From positions 26,244 to 90,243 of the forward strand of contig JAGRNT010000018.1 in assembly GCA_020440605.1 (NCBI GenBank): a stretch of DNA of 64,000 nt, written 5' to 3'. This DNA is from a bacterium. Lineage in GTDB: Bacteria; 4484-113; JAFGCY01. Both the position numbers and the translations under genes were made by a program. The notes under the pieces are model-generated. The model made no database searches, was not told the DNA's origin, and saw nothing but the letters and a program-made list of their open reading frames with translations. Shown in pieces: positions 1-8,325 of the stretch (the stretch's first letter is position 1; every line of letters begins with the position of its first letter).

Positions 1-1338
1 GCGCAGCCGCTTGCACTGCAGCCGCGTCTTCTGCCGCGACTGGTAATCATTCCAGGCGGCCAGCTGCATACCTGATCCGCAGGCCAGCTCCATCTCGTAG
101 TGTTCCCTGATGTCTCCGGGGAAGCGGCTGATTCGCGGCAGCCCAGGCGTGGCTGGCCGGTACTTCAGTTCCAGGCAGTCCATGTTCAGGATGGGCACCG
201 GCAGGCCGGGGACTCCAAGGACATTCCAGCTTCGGTGCGCCGTCAGCAGGGCACCGCTGTCATCCATGCTCCATGCCTGGCAGTCCGGCCCGCTCATGCA
301 CTCAAGCCCGCCCTGCTCATCCATTCGCCAGAGCCGGTTGACGAGAATGTATGGGCGTCCGTCATGCACGGAGATGTCCTGGACATAGCCAGGCTCCAGG
401 CGGCCGCCTTCGCTGTTGCCGAAATCCGCCAGGGGATCAGGCCAGGAGCGGTATGCCGCCTGGCCTGGCCCGCAGGTGCCGCAGAAGCCCATGGCCAGCC
501 TGCCGAAGTCGGGCAGATCCACCAGCCGGCCGTTGTCAAACATGTACATGCTGTTGTCCACTATGAGGTCTTTGCCGTCCGTGCTGGTGGAACTCAGCAG
601 CTCACCCCGCGCTGATATCTCCCGCAGCTGCAGGTGGCTTGTGCGTATGGTCTCGATGGTGAACCAGTAGGCATCGGCACTCATCGGAGTGGTAGGCACC
701 TGCTCCCGTCGCTCGAACCAGGACCAGGCCATAGCAAGAAAGTTCCCGTCCGCCTTACAAAAAACAGCAGTGCGGAGAATTTCGCCCGGGAGCTCAAAAC
801 CCACATTCCAGACGGGATTGCCATTTCCGTCATAGCCGGTCACGGAATCCACATCTGCTGCAGCATACCGGGCAGAACAGTCCGGCTGGAGGTTCGCCGC
901 TGACAGCTCGGGAAGCAGAGCACTCCAGAGCATGTTGCCATCGAGATCGTAGCTGCGCCGCTCCCCGGTGCTCAGGCAGATCTGGACAGATCCATCCTGC
1001 AGGAGCAGTTCCGGTTCAAGTAATGCACGGGATTCCACACCTGCCTGGGCTACATGCAGCATCTGCTGCCAGAGAGGCTTGCCATCTGCATCCACGCAGT
1101 GCAGCAGGAAGTCGAAACCATTTTGGTTTGCGGTACCACTCCAGCTGTTGTGTTCGGCAAGCAGGAAGATCCTGCCAGTCTGCTCATCCACAACCAGGCT
1201 CCGCGGACTGCCGTCAAAGTCCGTTGTCCAGTCGAATTCCGTGAGACTGGCTCGCCAGAGCAGGAGCTGGACGCAGACGGAAACAGCCAGCGCCAGAGGG
1301 GCCATCAGCAGAAACAGGATCTTTCTTCTGCGCAGCAT
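1..1338 (-). CDS. Membrane-anchored propeller-like protein, incomplete at the window edge
   Basis: An uninterrupted minus-strand frame of 446 codons runs from the ATG at 1338 to base 1, so the C-terminus lies outside the window. Residues 1-28 are a basic start followed by one hydrophobic helix, a signal anchor or uncleaved signal peptide. The rest resembles a PQQ-type or quinoprotein-like beta-propeller: D-x-D-G-K-x-L-W, DLDGNMLW and DGNGNPVW recur at blade-like spacing. Cysteines are scattered and no catalytic motif is visible. Plus-strand frames here are short and of poor composition. A role is not assignable. No clear Shine-Dalgarno site precedes the ATG, so the exact start is uncertain. 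Confidence 0.8.
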   Translation of the reverse strand, partial: MLRRRKILFLLMAPLALAVSVCVQLLLWRASLTEFDWTTDFDGSPRSLVVDEQTGRIFLLAEHNSWSGTANQNGFDFLLHCVDADGKPLWQQMLHVAQAGVESRALLEPELLLQDGSVQICLSTGERRSYDLDGNMLWSALLPELSAANLQPDCSARYAAADVDSVTGYDGNGNPVWNVGFELPGEILRTAVFCKADGNFLAMAWSWFERREQVPTTPMSADAYWFTIETIRTSHLQLREISARGELLSSTSTDGKDLIVDNSMYMFDNGRLVDLPDFGRLAMGFCGTCGPGQAAYRSWPDPLADFGNSEGGRLEPGYVQDISVHDGRPYILVNRLWRMDEQGGLECMSGPDCQAWSMDDSGALLTAHRSWNVLGVPGLPVPILNMDCLELKYRPATPGLPRISRFPGDIREHYEMELACGSGMQLAAWNDYQSRQKTRLQCKRLR

Positions 1339-1574
1339 TTCCGATGATTCCGGGACGTGCGCTCCCGCAAGTTGTTCAGGGTAGCGGGTTGAATTCCATG
1401 TTGCCGTCTGACCCGTTGTCAGGTTTCCATCTGGCCTCTCTTCCAACAGCGCTACCGGCGGCAAGTGATATTGGACTCCTGCCACAAAGTCAGATATTTC
1501 AATACCGGCGGACCAATAATTCTTAGGGTGCGCTTAACACAGACAGGCGGCATCCCGGTTAGGCTCTAGCCAGA

Positions 1575-2147
1575 ATGGAGATGCCGCGCCTGCAGCTGGA
1601 GAGCAGTCCGGCCCGTTTCGAGATCCGCAACGGGCGCGCCAGCCTGTCCATCCACTCCCAGCCGGCCCGCCTCGCAATTGAGCAGACGGCGGCGCGGATC
1701 GAACTCTCCCATGAGCCGGGCAGCATCGATGTCGACTACACGAAGGCCCGGGCCTCGATGGGCTACTACACGCCCACGGGCTTCGCTGATCGCATCCAGC
1801 AGCTGACTGACAAGCTGCGCACCGAGGGCATTGCACGCATCGTGGAGAAGGGCGACTACCTTGCGGACGTGGCGCACCATCGTGGTGGTGTGGCGGCCTG
1901 GAGCCGGAGCCAGATGCTCGCGCATGCCACGCGCCATGAATTCGGGATTGCCTTCCTGCCCAAGAGCCCGCCGGAAATCAGCATTCAACCGTCAAATCTG
2001 GGTACAGCGGCGAGCTACGATCCGCCGCGGATTCAGTTTGAGGCCCAGCGTCCGATGATTGAGGTACGGACCCTGGAGAATGAGATTTCCCTAATTCCGC
2101 CCAGCCTGCGAATCTTCGTCACAGGCGGCGGGTCCGCGGGCGGGTAG
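1575..2147 (+). CDS. DUF6470 (YviE-like) flagellar-operon protein
   Basis: A 190-residue protein. The N-terminus MPRLQLESSPARFEIR followed by repeating short strands of the type (P)A+LxIxQxxA matches the DUF6470 family, typified by Bacillus YviE. That gene lies between flgL and fliW in Firmicutes flagellar operons; its biochemical role is unknown. The repeated beta-strand pattern at residues 5-60 returns at 135-180. fliW starts 8 bp downstream, which strongly supports the assignment. No flagellar structural gene is present here, so the pair is detached from a flagellar cluster. ATGs at 1575 and 1581 are both possible and neither has a clear ribosome site. Confidence 0.8.
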   Translation: MEMPRLQLESSPARFEIRNGRASLSIHSQPARLAIEQTAARIELSHEPGSIDVDYTKARASMGYYTPTGFADRIQQLTDKLRTEGIARIVEKGDYLADVAHHRGGVAAWSRSQMLAHATRHEFGIAFLPKSPPEISIQPSNLGTAASYDPPRIQFEAQRPMIEVRTLENEISLIPPSLRIFVTGGGSAGG

Positions 2148-2155
2148 AGGCAGTC

Positions 2156-2614
2156 GTGATCTTCAACAGTGAGCGCTTCGGCAGGATAGAGTACAGCGAG
2201 CAGGACGTTGTCCGCTTCCCGCAGGGTCTGGTCGGCTTCCCCGACATGACCTGCTTCTTCATCCACCGCGATGAGCGTGTCGCGCCGCTGGTCTGGCTGC
2301 ACAGCCAGGATGACCCGAACCTGGCCTTCCTGCTGGCCGACCCCTTCGAGTTCATCCCGAACTACAGCCTGAAGCTGCACCTGCCGAAATCCGTGCGCCG
2401 TGAGATGGGCAGCGAGGAGCATCTGCGCGTGAAGTGCATCGTGACGATCCACCCGGAGTTCTCGAAGAGCACGTTGAACCTGCTGGGGCCGCTGATCATC
2501 AATGCGGAGGAGCAGAACGGCTGGCAGGTGATCCTCGATGACGACACGCTCTCCACGCGCCACCCCCTGTTTCCGGCCAGCGTGAGCCGTGAGGAAGGCG
2601 TGCGCGCAATCTGA
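2156..2614 (+). CDS. fliW: Flagellar assembly factor FliW
   Basis: A 152-residue protein of normal FliW length. Family features are visible: the start IFNSERFGRIEYSE, a GLVGFPD segment, WLHSQDDPNLAFLLADP around residue 50, and a C-terminal INAEEQNGWQVI segment. In characterised bacteria FliW binds flagellin and CsrA, relieving CsrA repression of flagellin translation. The start is GTG at 2156 with an AGAGG stretch just upstream and only 8 bp from the DUF6470 stop, so the two are probably co-transcribed. csrA, the usual next gene, is absent: the following 80 bases hold no plus-strand reading frame of CsrA type. Confidence 0.92.
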   Translation: MIFNSERFGRIEYSEQDVVRFPQGLVGFPDMTCFFIHRDERVAPLVWLHSQDDPNLAFLLADPFEFIPNYSLKLHLPKSVRREMGSEEHLRVKCIVTIHPEFSKSTLNLLGPLIINAEEQNGWQVILDDDTLSTRHPLFPASVSREEGVRAI

Positions 2615-2697
2615 GGACGAGGTGTTGTGCCGTTGTCAGCCGGCAGGGGGCTGGTTGGCAGCTGCTGTGCTGCGGGGGAATACGAGGGAGCCGGAAC

Positions 2698-2835
2698 TCA
2701 GGCAGGCGGGATGTTGCCAAGCAGGTTGCCAAGCCCGCTGATCACGAGATACATCCGCCAGGCGATGAAGACCGCGCCGGCGAGCGCTACCCAGAGGAAG
2801 GGCTTGAAGCGCAGGCCTGTTTCGTATTCATACAT
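2698..2835 (-). CDS. Small single-pass membrane protein (45 aa)
   Basis: A minus-strand frame of 45 codons: a charged start MYEYETGLRFKP, one strongly hydrophobic helix (FLWVALAGAVFIAW, residues 13-26) and a short C-terminal tail. The composition is what a real small membrane protein would show and the frame lies in an otherwise empty space convergent with fliW. A GGAA stretch lies just before the ATG at 2835. I do not recognise a family. Because the frame is short the call is tentative. Confidence 0.45.
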   Translation of the reverse strand: MYEYETGLRFKPFLWVALAGAVFIAWRMYLVISGLGNLLGNIPPA

Positions 2836-3094
2836 TTCCGTTCACATTCCCTGATTGACTGCCGTGGATTCCAGGACCCCGCCAGCCGGTCCCATCCGGA
2901 CGGGCTGCGGGCTGGTTGAGCCTTCCCTGTGCTGGAGCCGCAGGGCACAATCCATGCCGTGCATCCTCCCCGGAAGGGGAAAGCTGGCTGCCCGGACCCT
3001 GGATTCCGGGCAACCGTATTTGTTACCCGGGGTCGAGGGAGTGTAAACAGGGGGAGTGGGGGCGATCCTTCTTCTGAAACTGATCCGCAGGTGA

Positions 3095-3123
3095 TTGATA
3101 AGCCCCCCGCACTGTGGTAGCAT
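3095..3123 (+). promoter_or_regulatory. Sigma70-type promoter of the tRNA-Ser gene
   Basis: TTGATA (3095-3100) and TAGCAT (3118-3123) are separated by exactly 17 bp, and the mature tRNA begins 15 bp downstream. The remaining 260 bases between the small membrane gene and this promoter (2836-3094) show nothing I can identify. Confidence 0.7.
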
Positions 3124-3137
3124 ATTGATCCTCGCGC

Positions 3138-3228
3138 GGAGAGTTGGCCGAGTGGTTGAAGGCGGCTGCCTGCTAAGCAGTTATACGGTGATATAGCCGT
3201 ATCGAGGGTTCGAATCCCTCACTCTCCG
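3138..3228 (+). tRNA. tRNA-Ser (anticodon GCU)
   Basis: The acceptor stem pairs GGAGAGT (3138-3144) with ACTCTCC (3221-3227), discriminator G3228. The anticodon loop CTGCTAA carries GCT at 3172-3174, and the T-arm GGGTTCGAATCCC is canonical. A long variable arm (ATACGG pairing with CCGTAT) is the class II hallmark of serine tRNAs. The 3' CCA is encoded in the DNA (3229-3231). Confidence 0.97.
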
Positions 3229-3317
3229 CCATTACTTCCCTTCTATCAGCCCACCCTGCATTCGCAACTGTCTCTCCAATTTAGATATTCCACATCACTG
3301 AGGTGGTATATCCCGCC

Positions 3318-3821
3318 GTGACTGAACAGGACTACAGAACCCCCGCGCAGCCGATCGACCCCGGCGTCGACATCGGGCATGTGCACCTGCGCGTCGCTGA
3401 CGTGGAGCGCGCGCTGGACTTCTACTGCGGTGTGCTCGGCTTCACGCTCACACAGCGGATGGGGCGGCGCGCGGCCTTCGTCTCCGCCGGCGGTTACCAC
3501 CACCACATCGGCCTCAACTCATGGGAGAGCGCGGGCGGCACTCCCGCCCCGGCGGGGCATACGGGGCTGTTCCACGCCGCGCTCCGCTACCCCAGCCCGC
3601 AGTCCCTCGGCGATGCCCTGCTGCGCCTCCAGCGCGCCGGCTGGCCGCTGACTGGCGCCGCCGACCACGGCGTGAGCCTGGCGCTGTACCTGAACGACCC
3701 GGATGGCAACGGCCTGGAACTCTACTGGGACCGGCCGCAGGCGGACTGGCCGCTGGACGCCAGTGGCGAGCTGGCGATGGTCACGGAGCCATTGGATTTC
3801 AGCCTGCTGGGCATCCGCTGA
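3318..3821 (+). CDS. VOC-family dioxygenase/glyoxalase-fold protein, CatE-like
   Basis: A protein of about 167 residues with the vicinal oxygen chelate fold: IGHVHLRVADVERALDFY opens the first beta-alpha-beta-beta-beta unit, GGYHHHIGLNSW the middle and LYLNDPDGNGLELYWDRP the C-terminal unit. Metal-ligand-type positions are visible (H of IGHVH, H of HHHIG, E of GLELYWD). These sequences resemble the N-terminal half of Bacillus CatE-type catechol 2,3-dioxygenases; the substrate cannot be read from sequence. GTG at 3318 is preferred because GAGGTGG at 3300-3306 lies 11 bp upstream; an in-frame GTG at 3303 overlaps that ribosome site. Confidence 0.85.
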   Translation: MTEQDYRTPAQPIDPGVDIGHVHLRVADVERALDFYCGVLGFTLTQRMGRRAAFVSAGGYHHHIGLNSWESAGGTPAPAGHTGLFHAALRYPSPQSLGDALLRLQRAGWPLTGAADHGVSLALYLNDPDGNGLELYWDRPQADWPLDASGELAMVTEPLDFSLLGIR

Positions 3822-3841
3822 GAATGCTGCCCGGCAAGTAG

Positions 3842-3847
3842 TATGCT
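3842..3847 (+). promoter_or_regulatory. -10 box (TATGCT) directly before a start codon
   Basis: TATGCT ends 6 bp before the ATG at 3854 and there is no Shine-Dalgarno sequence. If it acts as a -10 element, transcription would begin at or next to the start codon, giving a leaderless mRNA. No good -35 box is visible at 17 bp. Confidence 0.4.
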
Positions 3848-3853
3848 CAGCGC

Positions 3854-4285
3854 ATGCAGCACATCGTTGACAGACTGATCCGCGATTTCGAGCTGTGGGT
3901 GGAGATGGCCAACCACCTGCCTGATGAGGCCTTCATGGCTGAGCTCCCGCTGCCATCCAACTCCATCGGCGACCAGTTCTGGTGCCTTATCGGTGCCCGG
4001 GAGAGCTACATCCGCGCCATCGAGGAAGGCGAGTGGCAGGGCTTCACCTGCTCCCTGAGCCGCGAGGATATCACCGCCCGCGAGGGCATCCTCCAGGCCC
4101 TGGCCGACAGCGCCGCGACCTTCTACGAGCTGGCAAGCTACATCACCTGGGACGAACCGCGCATCACGCTGCTGCTGGACCTGCTTGAGCATGAAGTCCA
4201 GCACATGGGGCAGCTGATCCGCTTCTGCTATGCGCTGGAACTGGGCTTCCCGATGGCCTGGAAGCACCGCTGGTCGCTGGAGTAG
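3854..4285 (+). CDS. DinB-fold protein (DUF664-like)
   Basis: A 143-residue all-helical protein. The C-terminal LLEHEVQHMGQLIRFCYALELGFP is the conserved final-helix signature of DinB/DUF664-like proteins, with the metal-binding HxxxH type pair (H of LEHE and H of VQHMG). An upstream LIGARESYIRAI segment supplies the usual second-helix ligand region. Members are small metal-binding four-helix bundles, many acting as thiol-dependent transferases, but no substrate can be assigned. The gene follows the VOC gene by 32 bp and probably has its own promoter. Confidence 0.78.
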   Translation: MQHIVDRLIRDFELWVEMANHLPDEAFMAELPLPSNSIGDQFWCLIGARESYIRAIEEGEWQGFTCSLSREDITAREGILQALADSAATFYELASYITWDEPRITLLLDLLEHEVQHMGQLIRFCYALELGFPMAWKHRWSLE

Positions 4286-4450
4286 AGCGGCCTGGAAAGC
4301 CAGCCAGCCGCTGACCATGTCCGGCAGCACTGCAGACCGCTGGCGCTGGTCGAACATATTGCATCTCAATTCATATTGCGACTGGGACTCATGTAGATCT
4401 TGCCTGATTCCACGCCTTTCCCTGCTGCGGCTGGATATTAATAGGTGTAG

Positions 4451-6427
4451 ATGCAGGATATCGCACAGCAGGGTTTGGAGGCAACCGGCAAGGCCGGGCA
4501 GGACAGTGGGCATACGTATGCCCCGGGCCGGCTGGGTGCCTGGCTGACGCTGGTCTGCGCCGTCTCAGCTCTGCTGGGCTGGCTGCTGCTGGGCAGCAAT
4601 GGAACAATCGCCAGCCTGCTGCTCGGTCTGGCCTACATCTCCGGCAGCTGGCTGCCCCTGGAAGCCACGGTCGCAGCTCTCAGGCAGGGCCGCCCGGACA
4701 TCAACCTGCTGATGCTGCTGGCCGCCTGGGGCTCGGCCCTGCTTGGCAATCCCGTGGAGGGTGCCGGCCTGCTGTTCCTGTTCACGCTCTCGGCTGCGCT
4801 GGAAAGCTATACCATGGAACGGGCCCGGCGCAGCATTGATGCCCTCAAGCAGCTGCGGCCGGAGACGGTGACACTCGTTGCCGGCGATGGCAGTGAACGA
4901 ATTGTCAGCGTTGACACTGTCCGGCCCGGTGACATGCTGCGCATCCGCCCCGGGGAGCGCATCGGTGTCGACGGCGAGGTGCTGGAGGGTACCAGCAGCG
5001 TTGACGAATCAACGCTCACGGGCGAGAGCCTGCCCGTTGACAAACAGCCCGGCAGCCAGGTCTATGCGGGCACACTCAGCTTCAACGGCAGCCTGCTGAT
5101 CCGCACCACGCGGCCGGCAAGCGAAAGCATGATCGAGCGCATCGCGCTGATGGTGGAGCAGGCCCAGGCCGAGCAGCCGGCGATCCAGGGCCGCTTCGAG
5201 CGCTGGCAGGGCACTTACGTCTACTTCGTGATCCTGCTCACCGCACTGACCGGCCTGGCGCACTACCTCGGCTGGGGAGGCCATGCCCGCGGCGACCTGG
5301 CTGCCTCGCTGTATGCGGCGATGGTCTTCATGGTGGCGGCCTCGCCCTGCGCGGTGATCATGTCCATCCCGGCCGCCGTGCTCTCCGGCCTGACACGGGC
5401 CGCGCGCCACGGCGTACTGTTCAAGGCCGGCAGCTATCTCGAGCAGCTTTCCCACATCCAGTGCCTGGTGCTGGACAAGACTGGCACCCTGACACATGGC
5501 GAGCCGGAGGTGGTGGTCGTGCAGGACGGCGCGGATGGCAACGGTGATGCCCGGGCGCTGCTGCAGAAGGCGGCCAGTGTGGAACGCTTCAGCGAGCATC
5601 CGCTGGCGGCGGCGGTGGTACGCGCGGCGGCGGGCAGCAGCCTGCCGCATCTGGCGGCGCGCACCTTCCACAGCCATACCGGCCAGGGAGTGCATGCCAC
5701 GCTGCGCGATGAACTGGGGGAGCAGTGGGTCGGGATCGGCAACCGCCTGCTGTTCACTGAGCATGGCGTGGATGTGCCGCAGCAACTCTGGCAACGTGCG
5801 GAGGAACTGCGTGAGGCGGGCCTTACGGCGCTGATCGTCGGCAGCCAGGATGGCAGCGGCGGCGTGATCGCCGTGGCGGACCGCCTGCGCTCCGAGGCCC
5901 GAGAGGCGCTCGAGCGGATGCGCGCGCTCGGTATTCACAGGATCGTGGTCCTGACAGGTGACCACCGCATCGTGGGCGAGGCCGTGGGCCGTGCGGTGGG
6001 CGCGGATGAGGTGCTGAGCGAAATGCTGCCGGAGCAGAAGCTCGCCAGCGTGAAGCAGCTGCGGGAGCAGCATGGCGCGCTGGCCTACATCGGCGACGGC
6101 GTGAATGACGGTCCGGCCCTGGCCGCGGCGGACATCGGCATCGCCATGGGTGAGGCCGGCACAGGAGTGGCGCTGGAAACGGCGGACGTGGTGCTGATGC
6201 GCAGCGACCTGCGGGGCCTGCCCTTCGCACTCTGGCTGGCGCGGCGCACCCAGGCGGCGATCCTGCGCGGACTGGTGATCGCCTTCGGGGTGATCGGCTT
6301 CCTGCTCTTCGCTGCCGCCTTCCTGAACATCCCGCTGTGGCTGGCGGTACTGCTGCATGAGGGCAGCACGGTTGTGACAATCCTCAGTGGGACCTACCTG
6401 CTGGTGGAACCGTACAAGGAGCAATGA
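4451..6427 (+). CDS. P1B-4-type heavy-metal-exporting ATPase
   Basis: A 658-residue P-type ATPase with all catalytic landmarks: TGES at 190-193, phosphorylation motif DKTGT starting at D342, SEHPLA in the nucleotide domain, and GDGVND before the last helices. The metal-site motif in the sixth helix is SPC (298-300), not CPC, and the C-terminal helix carries HEGST (from H636). That pair defines subgroup P1B-4, whose members export Co2+, Zn2+, Ni2+ or related ions. There is no N-terminal HMA metal-binding domain, also typical of the subgroup. The protein acts in the inner membrane. A TATTAA element 9 bp upstream and a weak AGGTG make the initiation mode ambiguous. No metal-responsive regulator adjoins it. 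Confidence 0.93.
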   Translation: MQDIAQQGLEATGKAGQDSGHTYAPGRLGAWLTLVCAVSALLGWLLLGSNGTIASLLLGLAYISGSWLPLEATVAALRQGRPDINLLMLLAAWGSALLGNPVEGAGLLFLFTLSAALESYTMERARRSIDALKQLRPETVTLVAGDGSERIVSVDTVRPGDMLRIRPGERIGVDGEVLEGTSSVDESTLTGESLPVDKQPGSQVYAGTLSFNGSLLIRTTRPASESMIERIALMVEQAQAEQPAIQGRFERWQGTYVYFVILLTALTGLAHYLGWGGHARGDLAASLYAAMVFMVAASPCAVIMSIPAAVLSGLTRAARHGVLFKAGSYLEQLSHIQCLVLDKTGTLTHGEPEVVVVQDGADGNGDARALLQKAASVERFSEHPLAAAVVRAAAGSSLPHLAARTFHSHTGQGVHATLRDELGEQWVGIGNRLLFTEHGVDVPQQLWQRAEELREAGLTALIVGSQDGSGGVIAVADRLRSEAREALERMRALGIHRIVVLTGDHRIVGEAVGRAVGADEVLSEMLPEQKLASVKQLREQHGALAYIGDGVNDGPALAAADIGIAMGEAGTGVALETADVVLMRSDLRGLPFALWLARRTQAAILRGLVIAFGVIGFLLFAAAFLNIPLWLAVLLHEGSTVVTILSGTYLLVEPYKEQ

Positions 6428-6430
6428 TGG

Positions 6431-6523
6431 GTGAGCAATGAGCAATGAGTCTGGCAAGCTCCGGAGCTGACTCCAGGCGAGTGTACTTTCATTGCTCATT
6501 CTTCATCACTCATTGCTGATTGG
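6431..6523. repeat. Inverted pair of 7-bp tandem arrays
   Basis: GAGCAAT-type heptamers at about 6431-6452 and their reverse complements (TCATTGC, TCATTCT, TCATCAC, TCATTGC) at 6488-6516 bracket a perfect palindrome AGCTCCGGAGCT. The structure sits between the metal ATPase and the SDR gene and runs up to the SDR ribosome site. Confidence 0.75.
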
Positions 6524-6536
6524 CAAAGGAGAAGCC

Positions 6537-7286
6537 ATGCGGCTCAAGGACAGAGTTGCCATCGTGACCGGTGCCGCTTCCGGCATCGGCGCTGCCATCG
6601 GCCGGCAGTTCGCGGCCGAAGGGGCCAGACTCCTGCTGGTTGACATCGCTGACAACGGCGCGGAACAGCTGGACGAGCAGATCCGTCTAAGTGGCGGGGA
6701 GTCCATCTTCGAGCACACGGATGTCAGTGATCCCGCCGCCATTGCGCACATGGTGCAGGCCTGCATCCGGCACTACGGCCGGGTTGACATCCTTGTCAAC
6801 AATGCCGGGATCGTGCGCCAGGCCCCGCTGCATGAAACGGCGGAGGATGACTGGGACCGCGTGCTCGCCGTCAACCTGAAGAGTGTGTTCCTCGGCAGCC
6901 GGGCAGTGCTGCCGCACATGCTTGCGCAGGGCAGCGGCAAGATCATCAACGTGACGAGCATCGCCGGGCTGGTGGGCTTCGAGAACACCGGGCCCTACTG
7001 CGCCAGCAAGGGCGGGCAGATCGCCTTGACCCGTGAGATGGCGCTGGAATATGCGAAGCAGGGCATCAATGTCAACTGCATCGCCCCCGGCGTGATCCGC
7101 ACGGCGATGACGGCCGGGATGCTCGCCAGCCCCGAGGGCACGCTGGCCTTCGAGCAGGGCACGCCCTACCGCCGGCTCGGCGAACCGGAGGACATCGCGC
7201 ATGCCGCAGTCTATCTGGCAAGCAGTGAGTCAGACTTCGTCAACGGCGAAGTGCTGGTTGTCGACGGCGGCTGGGTGGCCAGGTGA
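6537..7286 (+). CDS. Short-chain dehydrogenase/reductase, FabG-like
   Basis: A 249-residue classical SDR. The Rossmann glycine motif TGAASGIG is at 11-18, D36 at the end of beta-2 suggests NAD preference, NNAG is at 88-91, and the catalytic triad is S141-Y154-K158 (YCASK). The C-terminus VNGEVLVVDGGW is standard. These enzymes reduce ketones or oxidise secondary alcohols; substrate is not predictable. ATG 6537 is chosen because AAAGGAG (6525-6531) lies 5 bp upstream; an upstream in-frame ATG would read through the heptamer repeat. The gene is flanked on both sides by repeat arrays. Confidence 0.92.
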   Translation: MRLKDRVAIVTGAASGIGAAIGRQFAAEGARLLLVDIADNGAEQLDEQIRLSGGESIFEHTDVSDPAAIAHMVQACIRHYGRVDILVNNAGIVRQAPLHETAEDDWDRVLAVNLKSVFLGSRAVLPHMLAQGSGKIINVTSIAGLVGFENTGPYCASKGGQIALTREMALEYAKQGINVNCIAPGVIRTAMTAGMLASPEGTLAFEQGTPYRRLGEPEDIAHAAVYLASSESDFVNGEVLVVDGGWVAR

Positions 7287-7408
7287 TGGATGAGCAATGA
7301 GTTGGGTGCAATGAGTAAGGAGCTGCGTCTGCTCTGACAGTACAGCCTGCGGAGTTACGCTTCGCGGCTCCTTCAGTCACACTCATTGCTCGCACACATT
7401 GCTCATGG
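7284..7408. repeat. Inverted pair of 7-bp tandem arrays after the SDR gene
   Basis: ATGAGCA/ATGAGTT/GGGTGCA/ATGAGTA heptamers run from about 7290 to 7318, and inverted CATTGCTC words follow at about 7380-7407. The words match those of the array before the SDR gene, so the gene is bracketed by related elements. Confidence 0.65.
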
Positions 7409-7484
7409 ATTCGCCAGGCTCCCCACTCCAAACTTCCAGACTGCCATGTACAATCCTCCCGGCATGGGGAGGAGGAGCGGCAAT

Positions 7485-8015
7485 ATGGAAGAACTGCAGT
7501 ATCCGATCGGCAAGTACCGCATCGAGCATGAAATCACGGCAGAGCGCCGCGCGGAGCTGATAGAACAGATAGCCAGCCTGCCAGGCCTGTTGCGTGAATC
7601 TGTCAGCGGACTGGATGCAGAGCAGTTGGCTACTGCTTACCGGCCGGAAGGCTGGAGTGTGCTGCAGGTAGTGCATCATGTCGCCGACAGCCACATGAAC
7701 GCCTATGTGCGCATGCGCCTGGCCCTGACTGAGGATGAACCGGCGATTGCACCCTACAAGGAAGGCTACTGGGCAATACTGCCTGACGCACTGAGCGCTC
7801 CGGTGGAGTTGTCACTCAGCATGCTGGACGGCCTGCACGGCCGCTGGGTACATCTGCTGGAAGGCATGTCGGATGAGCAGTTCGCTCGGCGCTTCTTCCA
7901 TCCGCAGTACGGCACTCGGGTGCGCCAGGATGAGATCCTCTCGCACTATGCCTGGCACGGCCGGCACCACACCGCGCATGTGACTGGCCTGCGGCAGCGG
8001 ATGGGCTGGCTGTAG
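7485..8015 (+). CDS. YfiT/BstA-type DinB-family thiol transferase-like protein
   Basis: A 176-residue protein closely following the YfiT/BstA pattern: LQYPIGKY start, YRPEGWSVLQVVHHVADSHMNAYVRMR in the centre, and HYAWHGRHHTAHVTGLRQRMGW at the end. The three-histidine metal site is visible (H64/H65 region plus the HxxxH at 158-162). Bacillus relatives are described as bacillithiol S-transferases or putative metal-dependent hydrolases; whether this organism makes bacillithiol is unknown. ATG 7485 is fixed by a GGAGGAG ribosome site 7 bp upstream, and TACAAT at 7449 may be its -10 box. Confidence 0.88.
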   Translation: MEELQYPIGKYRIEHEITAERRAELIEQIASLPGLLRESVSGLDAEQLATAYRPEGWSVLQVVHHVADSHMNAYVRMRLALTEDEPAIAPYKEGYWAILPDALSAPVELSLSMLDGLHGRWVHLLEGMSDEQFARRFFHPQYGTRVRQDEILSHYAWHGRHHTAHVTGLRQRMGWL

Positions 8016-8325
8016 CGGCCGCATCCTGCCGCCGGGGAGGCCAGATGTGAGTCTGGCAACAGTTATCAGAAACAGTATGAGAAGCAGCAGACCGTTGCGG
8101 TGCCATACCGCCGTCGGGGAAGGACAGATGTAGTCTGGCAATCAGTGGAGCGGTCCGTGTAGATTGGATTTCCCAGATGGTGGAAGAAGTGCTTGGTTGT
8201 CAGTTCCCGCTGAGAGGATTGCCCTGCCGACTGCCGACTATTCCGGCGGCATGATGCCGCCGCTACAGCTCATTCTCATCCTGCTTCCATTCTCTTCCTG
8301 CCAACTGCCGACTGCCGACTGACTA
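8016..8325. repeat. Intergenic hairpin and heptamer repeat field
   Basis: This gene-free space holds two short hairpins of the same design, CCAGA/TCTGG (8041-8056) and CAGA/TCTG (8125-8137), both preceded by a G-rich GGA word and followed by GGCAA. A second hairpin type is present: GGCGGCA-TGA-TGCCGCC followed by GCTACA at 8245-8266, with an inverted relative at about 8012-8033. A 7-bp array (ACTGCCG repeats) runs from about 8270 to 8332. Confidence 0.75.

Noticed and set aside
100..1384. Several plus-strand reading frames in the first 1.4 kb.
   Set aside because: They are shadows of the continuous minus-strand gene (446 codons, signal anchor, propeller motifs). Their composition is Arg/Ala/Pro-rich with no domain.
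2615..2697. csrA behind fliW.
   Set aside because: No plus-strand frame of about 60-75 codons with a CsrA-like start (MLVLTRK type) was found.
5009..6499. A 496-codon open frame antisense to the metal ATPase.
   Set aside because: High GC at the third codon position opens the opposite frame; the product is His/Gln/Arg-rich without domains, and the plus strand has all the P-type ATPase motifs.
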